A stretch of DNA of 64,000 nucleotides, from positions 94,633 to 158,632 of the forward strand of contig NZ_CP192057.1 in assembly GCF_050942215.1 (NCBI RefSeq), in the 5' to 3' direction. The position numbers were made by a program, and so were the translations under genes. The DNA comes from Sphaerimonospora sp050942215. GTDB taxonomy: Bacteria; Actinomycetota; Actinomycetes; Streptosporangiales; Streptosporangiaceae. Position 1 is the first letter of the stretch. Each line of letters opens with the position of its first letter. Shown here one piece after another: positions 56,929 to 64,000 of this stretch. The notes under the pieces were generated by a model. It saw only the letters and a list, made by a program, of their open reading frames with translations, had not been told where the DNA came from and did no database searches.

Positions 56929-58386
56929 ATGATGAACGGCCGTACCAACAGTGTGGAGATCATCAGCCCGAACAACGTCCTGGCCAACGCGATGCTGCGC
57001 AGCATCGACATGGTCCGCCCCCGCCTGCAGGCCACGGGCCCCGACCGCGTCGCCTTCTGCGTCGGCACCCAGATCAACGGCGCCCCGCACCTGGGCACCT
57101 CCCTGGTACAGACCGCGGCGTTCCTGCTCGCCAAGGCCACCAAGCGGACCTTCAACGTCGACGCCGTGGTCCGGTTCGGCGCGCTGGACAACGCGCCGTA
57201 CGACATCCAGCTCGACCCCGAGACCCACCACGCCTACCAGCAAACCTACTTCCACGCCCTCGGCGAGCAGGCGGTCGGGGATCTGATCGGCAAGTACTAC
57301 CGGGCCATGTTCGACTCCCTCGCCGACGCCACCGGCGTTGACTACGAGATCGAGACCTACTCGACCCAGCAGGCCGGCCCCGCCTTCCGGCACGAGTTCC
57401 TGGCCACCCTCGGCCACCTGGAACAGATCCGCTGGCCGCTGGCCCCCTCGCACGGCCAGGTACATATCCGCCTGCCCTGCCCCGAATGCGGGTGGGCGGA
57501 AAAACGTGCCGAGCGTACAAGGCTGCTGCGGACCGGCTCCGGCGGCGCGGACTTCGCCGCGGTGTGCACCGACCACGGCGACTACGAGGTCACCGTCACC
57601 GCCGACACCAGCGCTTACCTCGACCTGGCCACCCTCTACCGCAACCTGGTCAAAGAACGCCTGGCCGCCCGCGACCACGTCACCCTGTCGGTGATGGTCA
57701 AGGGCGGCGACTGGGCCTACGGCTGCCAGCTGGTCGACGAAGACTTCGCCCAGCTCCCGGGGCCGCCTCCACCACCGCGGGTGTTCACCCCGATGGTGCT
57801 CACCGACACCGGCGCCAAGCTGTCCAAGTCCCTCATCCGCGAGGGGAAAGTCCCGCCCCCGCCCGGCACCCACCCATGGATGCTCGACGTCACCGAATGG
57901 CCCGGGGACACCGACTCCTACGTCGACGCCATGGTCTGGCTGGTTGGCAAGATGCTCGCCGACCCCAAGCACTTCTACCGCTCCTACACCACCGCCGAAC
58001 TTGACAGGATCATGACCGCACGACCCACCACAAGGACGGGCGTACGCGCCCGCGAGATGAACCTCTACCGCCGCTACTTCGACCTGGTCGCCGACGGCCG
58101 CAAGACCATCGAAGTCCGCGTCCAATACCCCAACCTGCGAAACCTCACCGCCGGCGACCATATCCGGTTCGTCTGCGGCCGCGACGACGCCCTCACCCGC
58201 GTCAAACGCGTCACCCGCTACCGCACCTTCGAAGAGATGCTAGACGCCGAAGGCCCCGAGAAGGTCAATCCGACCAGCCCCCGCGACCAGCAACTCGCCA
58301 ACATCCGCCGCATCTACGGCCCCGAGAAAGAAGCCCTCGGCGTCCTGGCCATCGAGATCGAGCTGGTCGACGACCCCACCCTCTGA
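56929..58386 (+). CDS. Class I aminoacyl-tRNA-synthetase-like protein fused to an ASCH domain
   Basis: 485 residues from ATG at 56929, with GGAAAGGG upstream. Residues about 25-340: a class I aaRS fold most like LysRS-I, with a HIGH-type motif GTQINGAPHLGTSLVQ (about 43-58), CPECGW zinc-type Cys pair (about 184), and a KMSKS-type TGAKLSKSLIREGK (about 293). Residues about 365-480: ASCH domain (MNLYRRYFDLVADGRKTIEV, LTAGDHIRFVCG). The anticodon-binding domain of LysRS is absent and ASCH, a nucleic-acid-linked fold, takes its place. It may use aminoacyl-adenylate chemistry on something other than tRNA. Confidence 0.78.
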   Translation: MMNGRTNSVEIISPNNVLANAMLRSIDMVRPRLQATGPDRVAFCVGTQINGAPHLGTSLVQTAAFLLAKATKRTFNVDAVVRFGALDNAPYDIQLDPETHHAYQQTYFHALGEQAVGDLIGKYYRAMFDSLADATGVDYEIETYSTQQAGPAFRHEFLATLGHLEQIRWPLAPSHGQVHIRLPCPECGWAEKRAERTRLLRTGSGGADFAAVCTDHGDYEVTVTADTSAYLDLATLYRNLVKERLAARDHVTLSVMVKGGDWAYGCQLVDEDFAQLPGPPPPPRVFTPMVLTDTGAKLSKSLIREGKVPPPPGTHPWMLDVTEWPGDTDSYVDAMVWLVGKMLADPKHFYRSYTTAELDRIMTARPTTRTGVRAREMNLYRRYFDLVADGRKTIEVRVQYPNLRNLTAGDHIRFVCGRDDALTRVKRVTRYRTFEEMLDAEGPEKVNPTSPRDQQLANIRRIYGPEKEALGVLAIEIELVDDPTL

Positions 58387-58407
58387 TCACCAACCCACCG
58401 GCCAACA

Positions 58408-58468
58408 CCCGAACGGCCAGTGGCGATACCCTGGCGCTCTTCAGCCCTCAATCGCCTGGCCGTTCGGG
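58408..58468 (+). terminator. Strong hairpin after the aaRS-like/ASCH gene
   Basis: 13-bp perfect arms 58408-58420 (CCCGAACGGCCAG) and 58456-58468, extended inward past a TG bulge by GCGAT/ATCGC. It ends the three-gene operon; the rest of 58387-58680 holds no gene. Confidence 0.75.
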
Positions 58469-58680
58469 GCTGCTCAACTCCGGGTCGGAACACCAGGTCA
58501 GGGCCATATCCGCCCGATTCTTCCCGAGTACTACGGCCACCCCTGGTGCCGCCGCACCGATCGCACCGTCCCAGGGGAGCCGTTGGCCTGCGGCCAAGGA
58601 ACAGCCTTTCCCCTGTTCTGTCCGACCATCTCGGTAAACTGGCGTTGTAGCTGGTGATCGACAGGAGGTGTGGCATCGTC

Positions 58681-58992
58681 ATGACCGTCCAGCGAGTCGA
58701 AGTTCCCCATCCTGAGATCGAGAGGACCTTCACCGCGGTTCGGGCGGCCCTGCCCGCCGCCAACGTCGCCGCGTTCGACGCCGAGCTGGAAGCGATCACT
58801 CACGCCGATGTCGTCGACCTGGCCGCGCTTGATGACTTCCTGTCCGGCTGGTGGCGTATCGCCACGCGGGCGGCCCGCGACCCCCAGGACTGGCAGCGGA
58901 TGCACACCGAAGCCGAAGAAGTCTTTTCCGGCCGCCGCTCGACGGGTCCGGCCCTGGCCGAGGTCCTGGCCCGGCGTGGAGCCCGGCGGTAG
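58681..58992 (+). CDS. DUF6247 protein, candidate antitoxin, module 3
   Basis: 103 residues from ATG at 58681, with AGGAGGTG 10 bases upstream. RTFTAVRAALPAANVAAFDAEL, LDDFLSGWWRIATRAARDPQ, DWQRMHTEAEEVFSGRRS aligns well with module 1 (RAIRGALVIPEDREAFDAGL, FVHRWWISACDSVRDPEG, QMHDRAEQVLSGG). Its TAG stop directly touches the GTG of the toxin gene, exactly as in module 1. Confidence 0.65.
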   Translation: MTVQRVEVPHPEIERTFTAVRAALPAANVAAFDAELEAITHADVVDLAALDDFLSGWWRIATRAARDPQDWQRMHTEAEEVFSGRRSTGPALAEVLARRGARR

Positions 58993-59235
58993 GTGTACGC
59001 CATCCGCATGGGCAGCGATATCGCGGAAGCCCAGATCGATGATCTATCCGATCCCGAAGTCGATGTCCTGCTGGACATCTACGAGGTGCTGCGTCTGACT
59101 CCGGACAATGGTCGCGAGCTCAGCCAGACCGGCAACATGTACGTCTGGGACTACAAGGGCATCTCGGTGACCTACGTCCTTCTCGGTCAACAGCGGGAAG
59201 TGGCTGTTCTACGAGTGGATCGCTTCCCCATCTAA
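58993..59235 (+). CDS. RelE/ParE-like toxin, module 3
   Basis: 80 residues from GTG at 58993. EAQIDDLSDPEVDVLLDIYE, then NMYVWDYKGISVTYVLLGQQ, REVAVLRVDRF gives the same helix-helix-strand order as the toxins of modules 1 and 2. The three are related in pattern but diverged in sequence, so they may not cross-neutralise. Confidence 0.6.
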   Translation: MYAIRMGSDIAEAQIDDLSDPEVDVLLDIYEVLRLTPDNGRELSQTGNMYVWDYKGISVTYVLLGQQREVAVLRVDRFPI

Positions 59236-59402
59236 ATCACTTGACCTGCAGGAACGTATCCGGTCGGTGGTGCTCGAGCCCGCCGAGTACACCGTGCTGA
59301 GTCCGGAACGCGAGGACTACCTGCGGACGCAGATCGCGCACCGATTAGGTTTCCGCGCCGCGCCCGTCTGTACGTGTGAGATCGACACGGGAGGCTGGCA
59401 CG
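59236..59402. other. Short stretch with a possible coding remnant
   Basis: A plus-strand frame from about 59267 (YTVLSPEREDYLRTQIAHRL) looks like a protein piece but has no partner or complete domain. Nothing else is recognised. Confidence 0.3.
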
Positions 59403-59490
59403 ATGCGGAAACTGATCTTCGGCATGAACGTGACCCTGGACGGCTACATCGCCGCGACCGGCGACGACATCGGCTGGAGTGCATGGCCTG
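59403..59490 (+). pseudogene. Truncated dihydrofolate-reductase-like (RibD C-type) gene start
   Basis: ATG at 59403, GGGAGG upstream. RKLIFGMNVTLDGYIAATGD, DIGWS is the standard first 30 residues of actinobacterial DHFR-like/RibD C-terminal proteins. After about 59490 the homology stops, while the frame continues through the start of the lipoprotein gene as nonsense. The rest of the gene is lost at this junction. Confidence 0.7.
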
Positions 59491-59580
59491 CCCTCTACGG
59501 GCCGTCACAGGTCGTGCAATCGGCTGTTGGTGTCCTTGCCGCTAGTCCCCTCTACGAGGGCGGGAAGGAAGTGAGGCACC

Positions 59581-60072
59581 ATGCCTTACGGTTGCCGCCG
59601 GAACGTCGAGCTGAGGTATGGCTTCCGCGCAGCGATCGGGGCCATCATGTTGGCGGCGGGGTGCGCGAGCATCACCGGCAGCCCGGGAACCGGGGGCGGT
59701 GGGGAAGCCGGACGGCGGACGCACGAGGCCGGGGGGACGGCGAGTGGGCCCGCCACCGGGCTGGGTGATCCGGCGGCGGTCGCCGCGGCGTATGTCATCG
59801 CCTCGGGCAGCGGTGGCGCTCCCAACGAGGCGGAGCACCGTGTTCGGGCGATGGTCACCGAACGGTTCGCCCGCACCATGAGGCGCGCCCCTGCCGCCGG
59901 CGGGACGGTTCGGGTGGAGCAGGTGTTCGTGCCCGATGGGGCGCCCTCCCCCACCGCTGACCAGCGCTATCTGACCGTCACCGGATTCCGGGGCGACCGG
60001 CCGCTGCAGGTGTCGCTGCGCCTGGTCCGCGTCGGCGGGCGGTGGCTCGTCGACGAGGTCTTCCTGTTCTGA
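59581..60072 (+). CDS. Lipoprotein of the conjugation block
   Basis: 163 residues from ATG at 59581, with GGGAAGGAAGTGAGG upstream. Signal AAIGAIMLAAGCAS with lipobox LAAGC. After a Gly/Thr-rich linker, DPAAVAAAYVIASGSGGAPN, VRVEQVFVPDGAPSPTADQR and VSLRLVRVGGRWLVDEVFL resemble NTF2-like outer domains, as in accessory T4SS proteins. It overlaps the peptidoglycan hydrolase gene by one base (TGATG), a common pair in actinobacterial conjugative elements. Confidence 0.72.
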   Translation: MPYGCRRNVELRYGFRAAIGAIMLAAGCASITGSPGTGGGGEAGRRTHEAGGTASGPATGLGDPAAVAAAYVIASGSGGAPNEAEHRVRAMVTERFARTMRRAPAAGGTVRVEQVFVPDGAPSPTADQRYLTVTGFRGDRPLQVSLRLVRVGGRWLVDEVFLF

Positions 60073-61013
60073 TGGGAGGGTGGCGCTGGGCGGTGGCCGC
60101 CAGCGTGGCCGCGTTCATGACCCCGCTGCTGATCGTCGTGTTCACTCTCGCCCAAGCCCCCGTCGACGACGCCGGGAAGGCGGTGCCGAGCGAGTTGGCG
60201 CTCAAGGACATCCCGCCGGAGTACCTGCGCTGGTACATGGACGCGGCCCAGATCTGCCCGCACCTGTCATGGACCGTGCCGGCGGCTGTGGGAAAGGTCG
60301 AGTCCGACCACGGCCGCGACCCCGCCTCCCGGCACCCGAACTCGGCCGGGGCGCATGGGCCCATGCAGTTCCTGCCGGCCACGTTCGCCGCACACGCGGT
60401 CGACGGGAACGGCGACAGCCGTACCGACATCGACGACCCGGCGGACGCGATCTACAGCGCGGCCGCCTACCTGTGCGCCACGGGCGCGGCCACCGATGTG
60501 CGACGGGCGCTGTTCGCCTACAACCACGCCTGGTGGTACGTCGACCGGGTGCTCGCCAAGGCCGCCGCGTACGGCACTGCCACCACCGCTGTCGTCGCCG
60601 GCGACCTTGTCGCGGTGGTCATCGCCTACGCCCGACGGCAGATCGGCAAGCCGTACATCTGGGGCGGGACAGGCCCGGCCGGGTACGACTGCTCGGGCAT
60701 CGTCTACGCGGCCTACAAGGCGGCGGGGGTGACGATCCCGCGGACGACGTTCGAGCAGTGGCCTTTCGGCGTCCGTATCCCGGCCGGGCAGGAGCAGCCC
60801 GGCGACCTGGTCTTCTTCTCCTCCGGCCCCGGCAACGGCCCGGGCCGTCCAGGGCACGTCGCTCTCGTCATCGGAGGCGGTCAGGCCATCGAGGCCCGCT
60901 GCACCCGGTGCGGCCCGATCAAAATCACCGCGTACGGCTCCCGCGGCAACATCGTCGGCTTCACCCGCCCTCTGGCCAACCCCGCGTTGAAGCGGCAACT
61001 CGCGGCGAAATAG
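60072..61013 (+). CDS. VirB1-like bifunctional lysozyme / NlpC-P60 peptidase
   Basis: 313 residues from ATG at 60072. One N-terminal helix (AASVAAFMTPLLIVVFTLAQ). Transglycosylase domain about 60-170: VGKVESDHGRDPASRHPNSA with the catalytic Glu, GPMQFLPATF, AIYSAAAYLC. NlpC/P60 domain about 190-300: GKPYIWGGTGPAGYDCSGIV with the catalytic Cys, and GRPGHVALVIGGG with the His. It cuts both glycan and peptide of the wall and opens a local hole for the conjugation channel. Confidence 0.9.
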   Translation: MGGWRWAVAASVAAFMTPLLIVVFTLAQAPVDDAGKAVPSELALKDIPPEYLRWYMDAAQICPHLSWTVPAAVGKVESDHGRDPASRHPNSAGAHGPMQFLPATFAAHAVDGNGDSRTDIDDPADAIYSAAAYLCATGAATDVRRALFAYNHAWWYVDRVLAKAAAYGTATTAVVAGDLVAVVIAYARRQIGKPYIWGGTGPAGYDCSGIVYAAYKAAGVTIPRTTFEQWPFGVRIPAGQEQPGDLVFFSSGPGNGPGRPGHVALVIGGGQAIEARCTRCGPIKITAYGSRGNIVGFTRPLANPALKRQLAAK

Positions 61014-61213
61014 GAGTACAGCCGCACGGTAGGGAATCAGCTGAAACGGCAACGTCCCAACTGGGGCTCTGCCACAGCCTGTCGATCGATCGTCACGCCC
61101 ACGCCCCTTCGAGGGGTCCCGTAGCAAAGAAGAAATTTCCAACGGAGTAGCCTCTGACCAGGATTGATACGGACCCCCATGGCTAAGGTCTCGATTCGCT
61201 TACGGTGTTGACC
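61014..61213. other. Intergenic region after the hydrolase gene
   Basis: Contains the small hairpin CCCCT-TCG-AGGGG (61104-61116), a likely terminator. Beyond it, AT-richer text (AAAGAAGAAATTTCC near 61127) and no gene. Confidence 0.5.
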
Positions 61214-61553
61214 ATGAGGGACGACAAGCCGGAGTTCGGGTACGGCGCGGTGGTCGCCCGTTGTGGACGGCGCGAGACCGGGACGCTGAGGTCATCCGGA
61301 CGGTGCTGCGCAAAGCGGGGCGTCGGGAGTCGGGGTGTCGTTGGCGAACGTGCCACCAGGTGCCATTTAGGTTCTCACCTGCGAAATCTCAGTCGGGCTG
61401 GCGGGGACCGTCCTATGGTCGGTGTCGAGGACGTTCGGGACCGACGCGTATTGGATGGTCGACGTCGACGACGTTCCCGACCGTCGCCTGCCCGGCCGGC
61501 GGTGGCTGTTCAATGAGCGCGACCTGACCGCGGTGGAGGCCACCGGCGGCTGA
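61214..61553 (+). pseudogene. Decayed gene remnant, family not certain
   Basis: Coherent protein text is spread over frames: ARDRDAEVIRTVLRKAG near 61265-61320, then in another frame TVLWSVSRTFGTDAYWMVDV, DDVPDRRLPGRRWLF to a TGA at 61553. No start with an open frame reaches the second part. Two frameshifts or stops separate them. The family was not identified. Confidence 0.4.
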
Positions 61554-61616
61554 ACCTCCGGCCCCACATCCGGACGTCCTTTCACCGCACCCCTCTCCGT
61601 CCCCCAGGAGGCCCTC

Positions 61617-61795
61617 GTGGGTCACCCGCATGGGCCGCACCCGGCCCGGCCCTGGACCGCCGCCGCCTCCGCCGCCGGGGGCGGCGGCACCGTACGCTCC
61701 GCCGCACGGCTACCCGTACGCGCCGGGGATGCCCGCCCGGCCGCCCGTGTCGCGGCGAATGCGGACGGGTGCTGCTCGCGGCCGCCGCCGTTACT
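61617..61795 (+). pseudogene. Truncated Pro/Tyr-rich membrane protein start
   Basis: GTG at 61617 with GGAG ahead. Fragments in three frames spell HPHGPHPARP, then PPPPPPPGAAAPYAPPHG, MPARPPVSRRM and finally VLLAAAAV, the beginning of a membrane helix, just before the alpha/beta hydrolase stop at 61794. This is the usual start of actinobacterial DUF4190-like proteins. Frameshifts and the missing rest show a dead fragment at a recombination joint. Confidence 0.5.
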
Positions 61796-62594
61796 AGTCG
61801 CCTGTCACGCCGGCCAGGAGCTTCGCCGTGTCCTCCGGCGACTCCACCGGGAAGTGGTGGCTGCCCAGGTCGACGAGCACGATGTCGAGCCGGTCACCGT
61901 AGCGGTCGATCGCTTCCTGCGTGATGAGGTCACGGATCGCGAATACGGTGATCGGCTGCTTCGTCTCGCGCAGCGCCGCGTCCATGTCCCAGCGCACCAG
62001 ACCCTCGATGGAACGCAGTCCGGCAGGCTGACGCACAGCGACCATCTTCTCGAAGTACGCGTCCTTGAGAGCCGGGTCGGTCCCGACCGGCGAGCCTCCC
62101 TCCACCAGGCCCCGCACCCCCGCGGCGAAGTCCTCCTCGAACACGCGCAGCACCGCCTCGGCCTGCTCCTCGCCCATGGCCGGGAACAGAGACAGATAGT
62201 GCAAGGCGTCGAGCGCGACCACGTGCGAGACCCTGTCGGGCAGCAGCCGGCCCACCTCGACGGCGACCGCCCCGCCGAGGGAATGCCCGGCCACGACCAC
62301 CTCATCCACCGACTCGGCCTCCAGCACCGCGGCCACGTCGCGGGCGAATTCTTCCATCGTCCAGATTTCCCGCGCCGACCGCGACTCGCCGTGCTCGGCG
62401 AGGTCGATCGCCAGTACGCGATGGTCGTCGGGCAGATGGTCGGTCACCGCGTCGAAGTCGCCGCGATCGCACGCCCAGCCATGGATGAGCGCCAGGGCCG
62501 GCCCTCCCGCCGGACCTCTGGCCGTGTAACGGATGGTCGTGCCGCCGGGTCGCCGGACCCCCCGGTTCCGCCTGGTCCTGAGAATAGCTGTCAT
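61794..62594 (-). CDS. Alpha/beta hydrolase
   Basis: 266 residues from ATG at 62594. GWACDRGDFDAVTDHL after an oxyanion HG, nucleophile elbow VVAGHSLGGAVAVE (Ser), acidic residue in VFAIRDLITQEAID, and a C-terminal His in LGSHHFPVESPE. Cytoplasmic serine hydrolase of unknown substrate. It follows the MFS gene by 42 bases, so both are probably transcribed from the promoter near 63.9 kb. Confidence 0.88.
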   Translation of the reverse strand: MTAILRTRRNRGVRRPGGTTIRYTARGPAGGPALALIHGWACDRGDFDAVTDHLPDDHRVLAIDLAEHGESRSAREIWTMEEFARDVAAVLEAESVDEVVVAGHSLGGAVAVEVGRLLPDRVSHVVALDALHYLSLFPAMGEEQAEAVLRVFEEDFAAGVRGLVEGGSPVGTDPALKDAYFEKMVAVRQPAGLRSIEGLVRWDMDAALRETKQPITVFAIRDLITQEAIDRYGDRLDIVLVDLGSHHFPVESPEDTAKLLAGVTGD

Positions 62595-62636
62595 GATTCA
62601 TCCTTTTAAATCTGTAGGGATGTCTTCGTCGGAGCC

Positions 62637-63908
62637 TCAGTCGCAGGGGACCATGGCAATGTGGCGCTGGAGCCGTAGCCGGTTCAGACGCAGGGCGAAG
62701 GCGGAGAAGGTGATCAGCGCGATCGCCAGCGCGTAGATCACGGTGGCGGACCTCAATCCCAGGGCGGTGACGGCGATGCCGCCGAGCACGGCGGGCACGC
62801 TGTTGCCCAGGTAGTTGATGACGTTCGCCAGGGCGAAGACCGCGCCCCGCTCGTGCGGCCTGGCGATCCTGGCGAAGGTGCCGAACGTGGCCAGCGCCGA
62901 GGCGCCGAACCCGATGCCCGCGACGACGGTGCCGGCCGCGGCGAGCCAGGCGAGATCGTCCACCACCCCGGCGAGCGAGATCAGGGTGCCGAGCCCGAGC
63001 ATCGCCGCGGCCGGGGCCAGCAGCGAGGACGCCGGGCGGGAGCGGAGCAGGGCGACCGCGAGCGCTCCGGTGCCCGCCAGCAGCGTCACGACGACACCGC
63101 CGATGAGATGGCTGCGCAGCCCCAGCAACTCCGCGGCGACCGACGGGCCGAGGGAGAGGTACATGCCGCCCAGCGCCCAAGTGGCGATCATCATCGGCAC
63201 CAGCGGGACGATGTCCGCGCGCAGATGTGCGGGCATCGCCACCCGCGGGCGAAGGGAGGCCAGCGCTCCCGGCCGGCGCAGCGACGTCTCCGGCAGGAAG
63301 GCGACGACCACCGCCGCCAGCACCATGGCGCCGAGCAGCAGCGCGTAGACCAGCCGGGTCGGCGCCGGACCGAACTCCACCAGCACACCACTGCCGACGG
63401 CGCCCAGAGCCAGCCCGGTCAGAGGCGCCACCGACGTGACCACGCCCGCCCGCCCGCGGGCCTGCCGCGGTTCGAGATCGACCAGAGTGGCACTCAGCGC
63501 CGTCGTCGCCGCCCCTGTCGCGACGCCCTGCAGCACCCGCGCGGCGGCCAGCACCAACACGTCCCCCGCGGCGAGGAACAGCACCAGCGCGACCACCTCC
63601 AGTCCGATCGCCGCGGCGAGCACCGGCCGGCGGCCGAGATGATCCGACAGCGCTCCCACGACGAGTAACGAGCCCAGCAGGCCGAACACGTAGAGAGCGA
63701 AGACCACGGTCAGCACCCACGCCGTGAACCGCCACTGCTGCTGATAGATCACGTAGATCGGGGACGGCGCGCTGGAAGCACCCAGGAAGACCACCAGGAC
63801 GGCGCCCACGGACGAGAAGGCACCCCTCCACGGCCGGCGGTGCGGACCCGCGACGGGCGGTGCGGCGCCAGAGGACGCGGTACCGGAAGATTCAACAGAC
63901 ACTGACAC
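62637..63908 (-). CDS. MFS drug-efflux-type transporter
   Basis: 423 residues from GTG at 63908 (GTG at 63902 is also possible). Twelve membrane helices can be traced; the loop-2 motif GALSDHLGRRPVLAAAIGLE and VLQGVATGAATTALSATLVD after helix 4 are typical of major-facilitator exporters with 12 helices. It likely exports a toxic small molecule. Its upstream region carries three copies of a palindromic operator, pointing to repression by a TetR-type regulator that would lie beyond the window's right edge. Confidence 0.88.
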   Translation of the reverse strand: MSVSVESSGTASSGAAPPVAGPHRRPWRGAFSSVGAVLVVFLGASSAPSPIYVIYQQQWRFTAWVLTVVFALYVFGLLGSLLVVGALSDHLGRRPVLAAAIGLEVVALVLFLAAGDVLVLAAARVLQGVATGAATTALSATLVDLEPRQARGRAGVVTSVAPLTGLALGAVGSGVLVEFGPAPTRLVYALLLGAMVLAAVVVAFLPETSLRRPGALASLRPRVAMPAHLRADIVPLVPMMIATWALGGMYLSLGPSVAAELLGLRSHLIGGVVVTLLAGTGALAVALLRSRPASSLLAPAAAMLGLGTLISLAGVVDDLAWLAAAGTVVAGIGFGASALATFGTFARIARPHERGAVFALANVINYLGNSVPAVLGGIAVTALGLRSATVIYALAIALITFSAFALRLNRLRLQRHIAMVPCD

Positions 63909-63911
63909 CTC

Positions 63912-63988
63912 GCAGTGATCGTTGCATTAGCGGCTGTGAATGTACCACAAAAGCAGTTATCGCTGCGAAAAAGAGCAGCGATCGATGC
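63912..63988. promoter_or_regulatory. Three operator copies upstream of the MFS-hydrolase operon
   Basis: GCAGTGATCGTTGC (63912-63925), GCAGTTATCGCTGC (63953-63966) and GCAGCGATCGATGC (63975-63988) share the pattern GCAG-N2-ATCG-N-TGC, an imperfect palindrome. The spacing is 41 and 22 bases. The first touches the MFS start; the others lie in the promoter zone. Confidence 0.75.
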
Positions 63989-64000
63989 GATAATGGAGAC

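Noticed and set aside
1..64000. CRISPR arrays
   Set aside because: No regularly spaced short direct repeats were seen; the only long repeats are the LamG duplication and the hairpin elements.

Overview
The window is high-GC actinomycete DNA. Gene style (GTG starts, ATGA/GTGA stop-start overlaps, DUF4913, DUF932, DUF6247 and SCO6880-type families) suggests a filamentous actinomycete, most like Streptosporangiales; the genus is an inference. No rRNA, intact tRNA or CRISPR array was seen. The octamer CCGTACGG is unusually frequent through most of the window and seems absent from the 13.2-18.6 kb toxin module.

Layout. 0.05-1.3 kb: an orphan RsbW-like ATPase divergent from a GntR/UTRA regulator. 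1.9-12.6 kb: two secreted proteins and a tightly overlapping Tad/Flp-type pilus operon (SAF/CpaB, CpaE, CpaF, TadB, TadC, Flp pilin, TadE, TadE-like, TadG-like), ending in a large membrane LysM protein with a SARP/BTAD-like C-terminus. 12.6-18.8 kb: a secreted polymorphic-toxin-like protein (DNRLRE-like region, Ig-like domain, two LamG domains identical at DNA level, NucA/NucB-type DNase end) and a candidate immunity gene, bracketed by a decayed IS701-type transposase and a decayed IstB gene.

19.4-29.2 kb looks like the integration, maintenance and leading region of an integrative conjugative element: tyrosine integrase with two tiny partner ORFs, a TnpB element, a DUF6247/RelE-like toxin-antitoxin pair, SSB-like protein, ParB-like protein, DUF932 protein, zinc-finger-like protein, canonical SSB and a VapBC-like pair. 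Two copies of a nested hairpin with a conserved mismatch precede the two SSB/ParB-type gene groups. 29.6-30.5 kb: an Abi/HEPN gene with a structured, possibly pseudoknotted leader.

30.4-37 kb: a minus-strand cluster (two small proteins, a kinase-kinase-nucleotidyltransferase fusion, phosphotransferase, SDR, NUDIX) divergent from an HTH/TPR-type regulator. 37-51.7 kb: conjugation genes (DUF4913, VirD4-like coupling protein, VirB4-like ATPase, SCO6880-like protein, TrbL/VirB6-like membrane protein and accessories) mixed with a second DUF6247 toxin-antitoxin pair, a pentapeptide-repeat protein and a membrane Mrr-like nuclease operon.

52-61 kb: a NUDIX gene and a PIMT-like methyltransferase split by a 1.7-kb IS630-family element, divergent from an unknown gene, an AAA_28-like NTPase and a class I aminoacyl-tRNA-synthetase-like protein fused to an ASCH domain; then a third DUF6247 pair, a lipoprotein and a VirB1-like lysozyme/NlpC protein. 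61-64 kb: gene debris, then an alpha/beta hydrolase and an MFS exporter whose upstream region carries three near-identical palindromic operators. The conjugation genes plausibly work together; a relaxase was not found, so the element is probably incomplete in this window.
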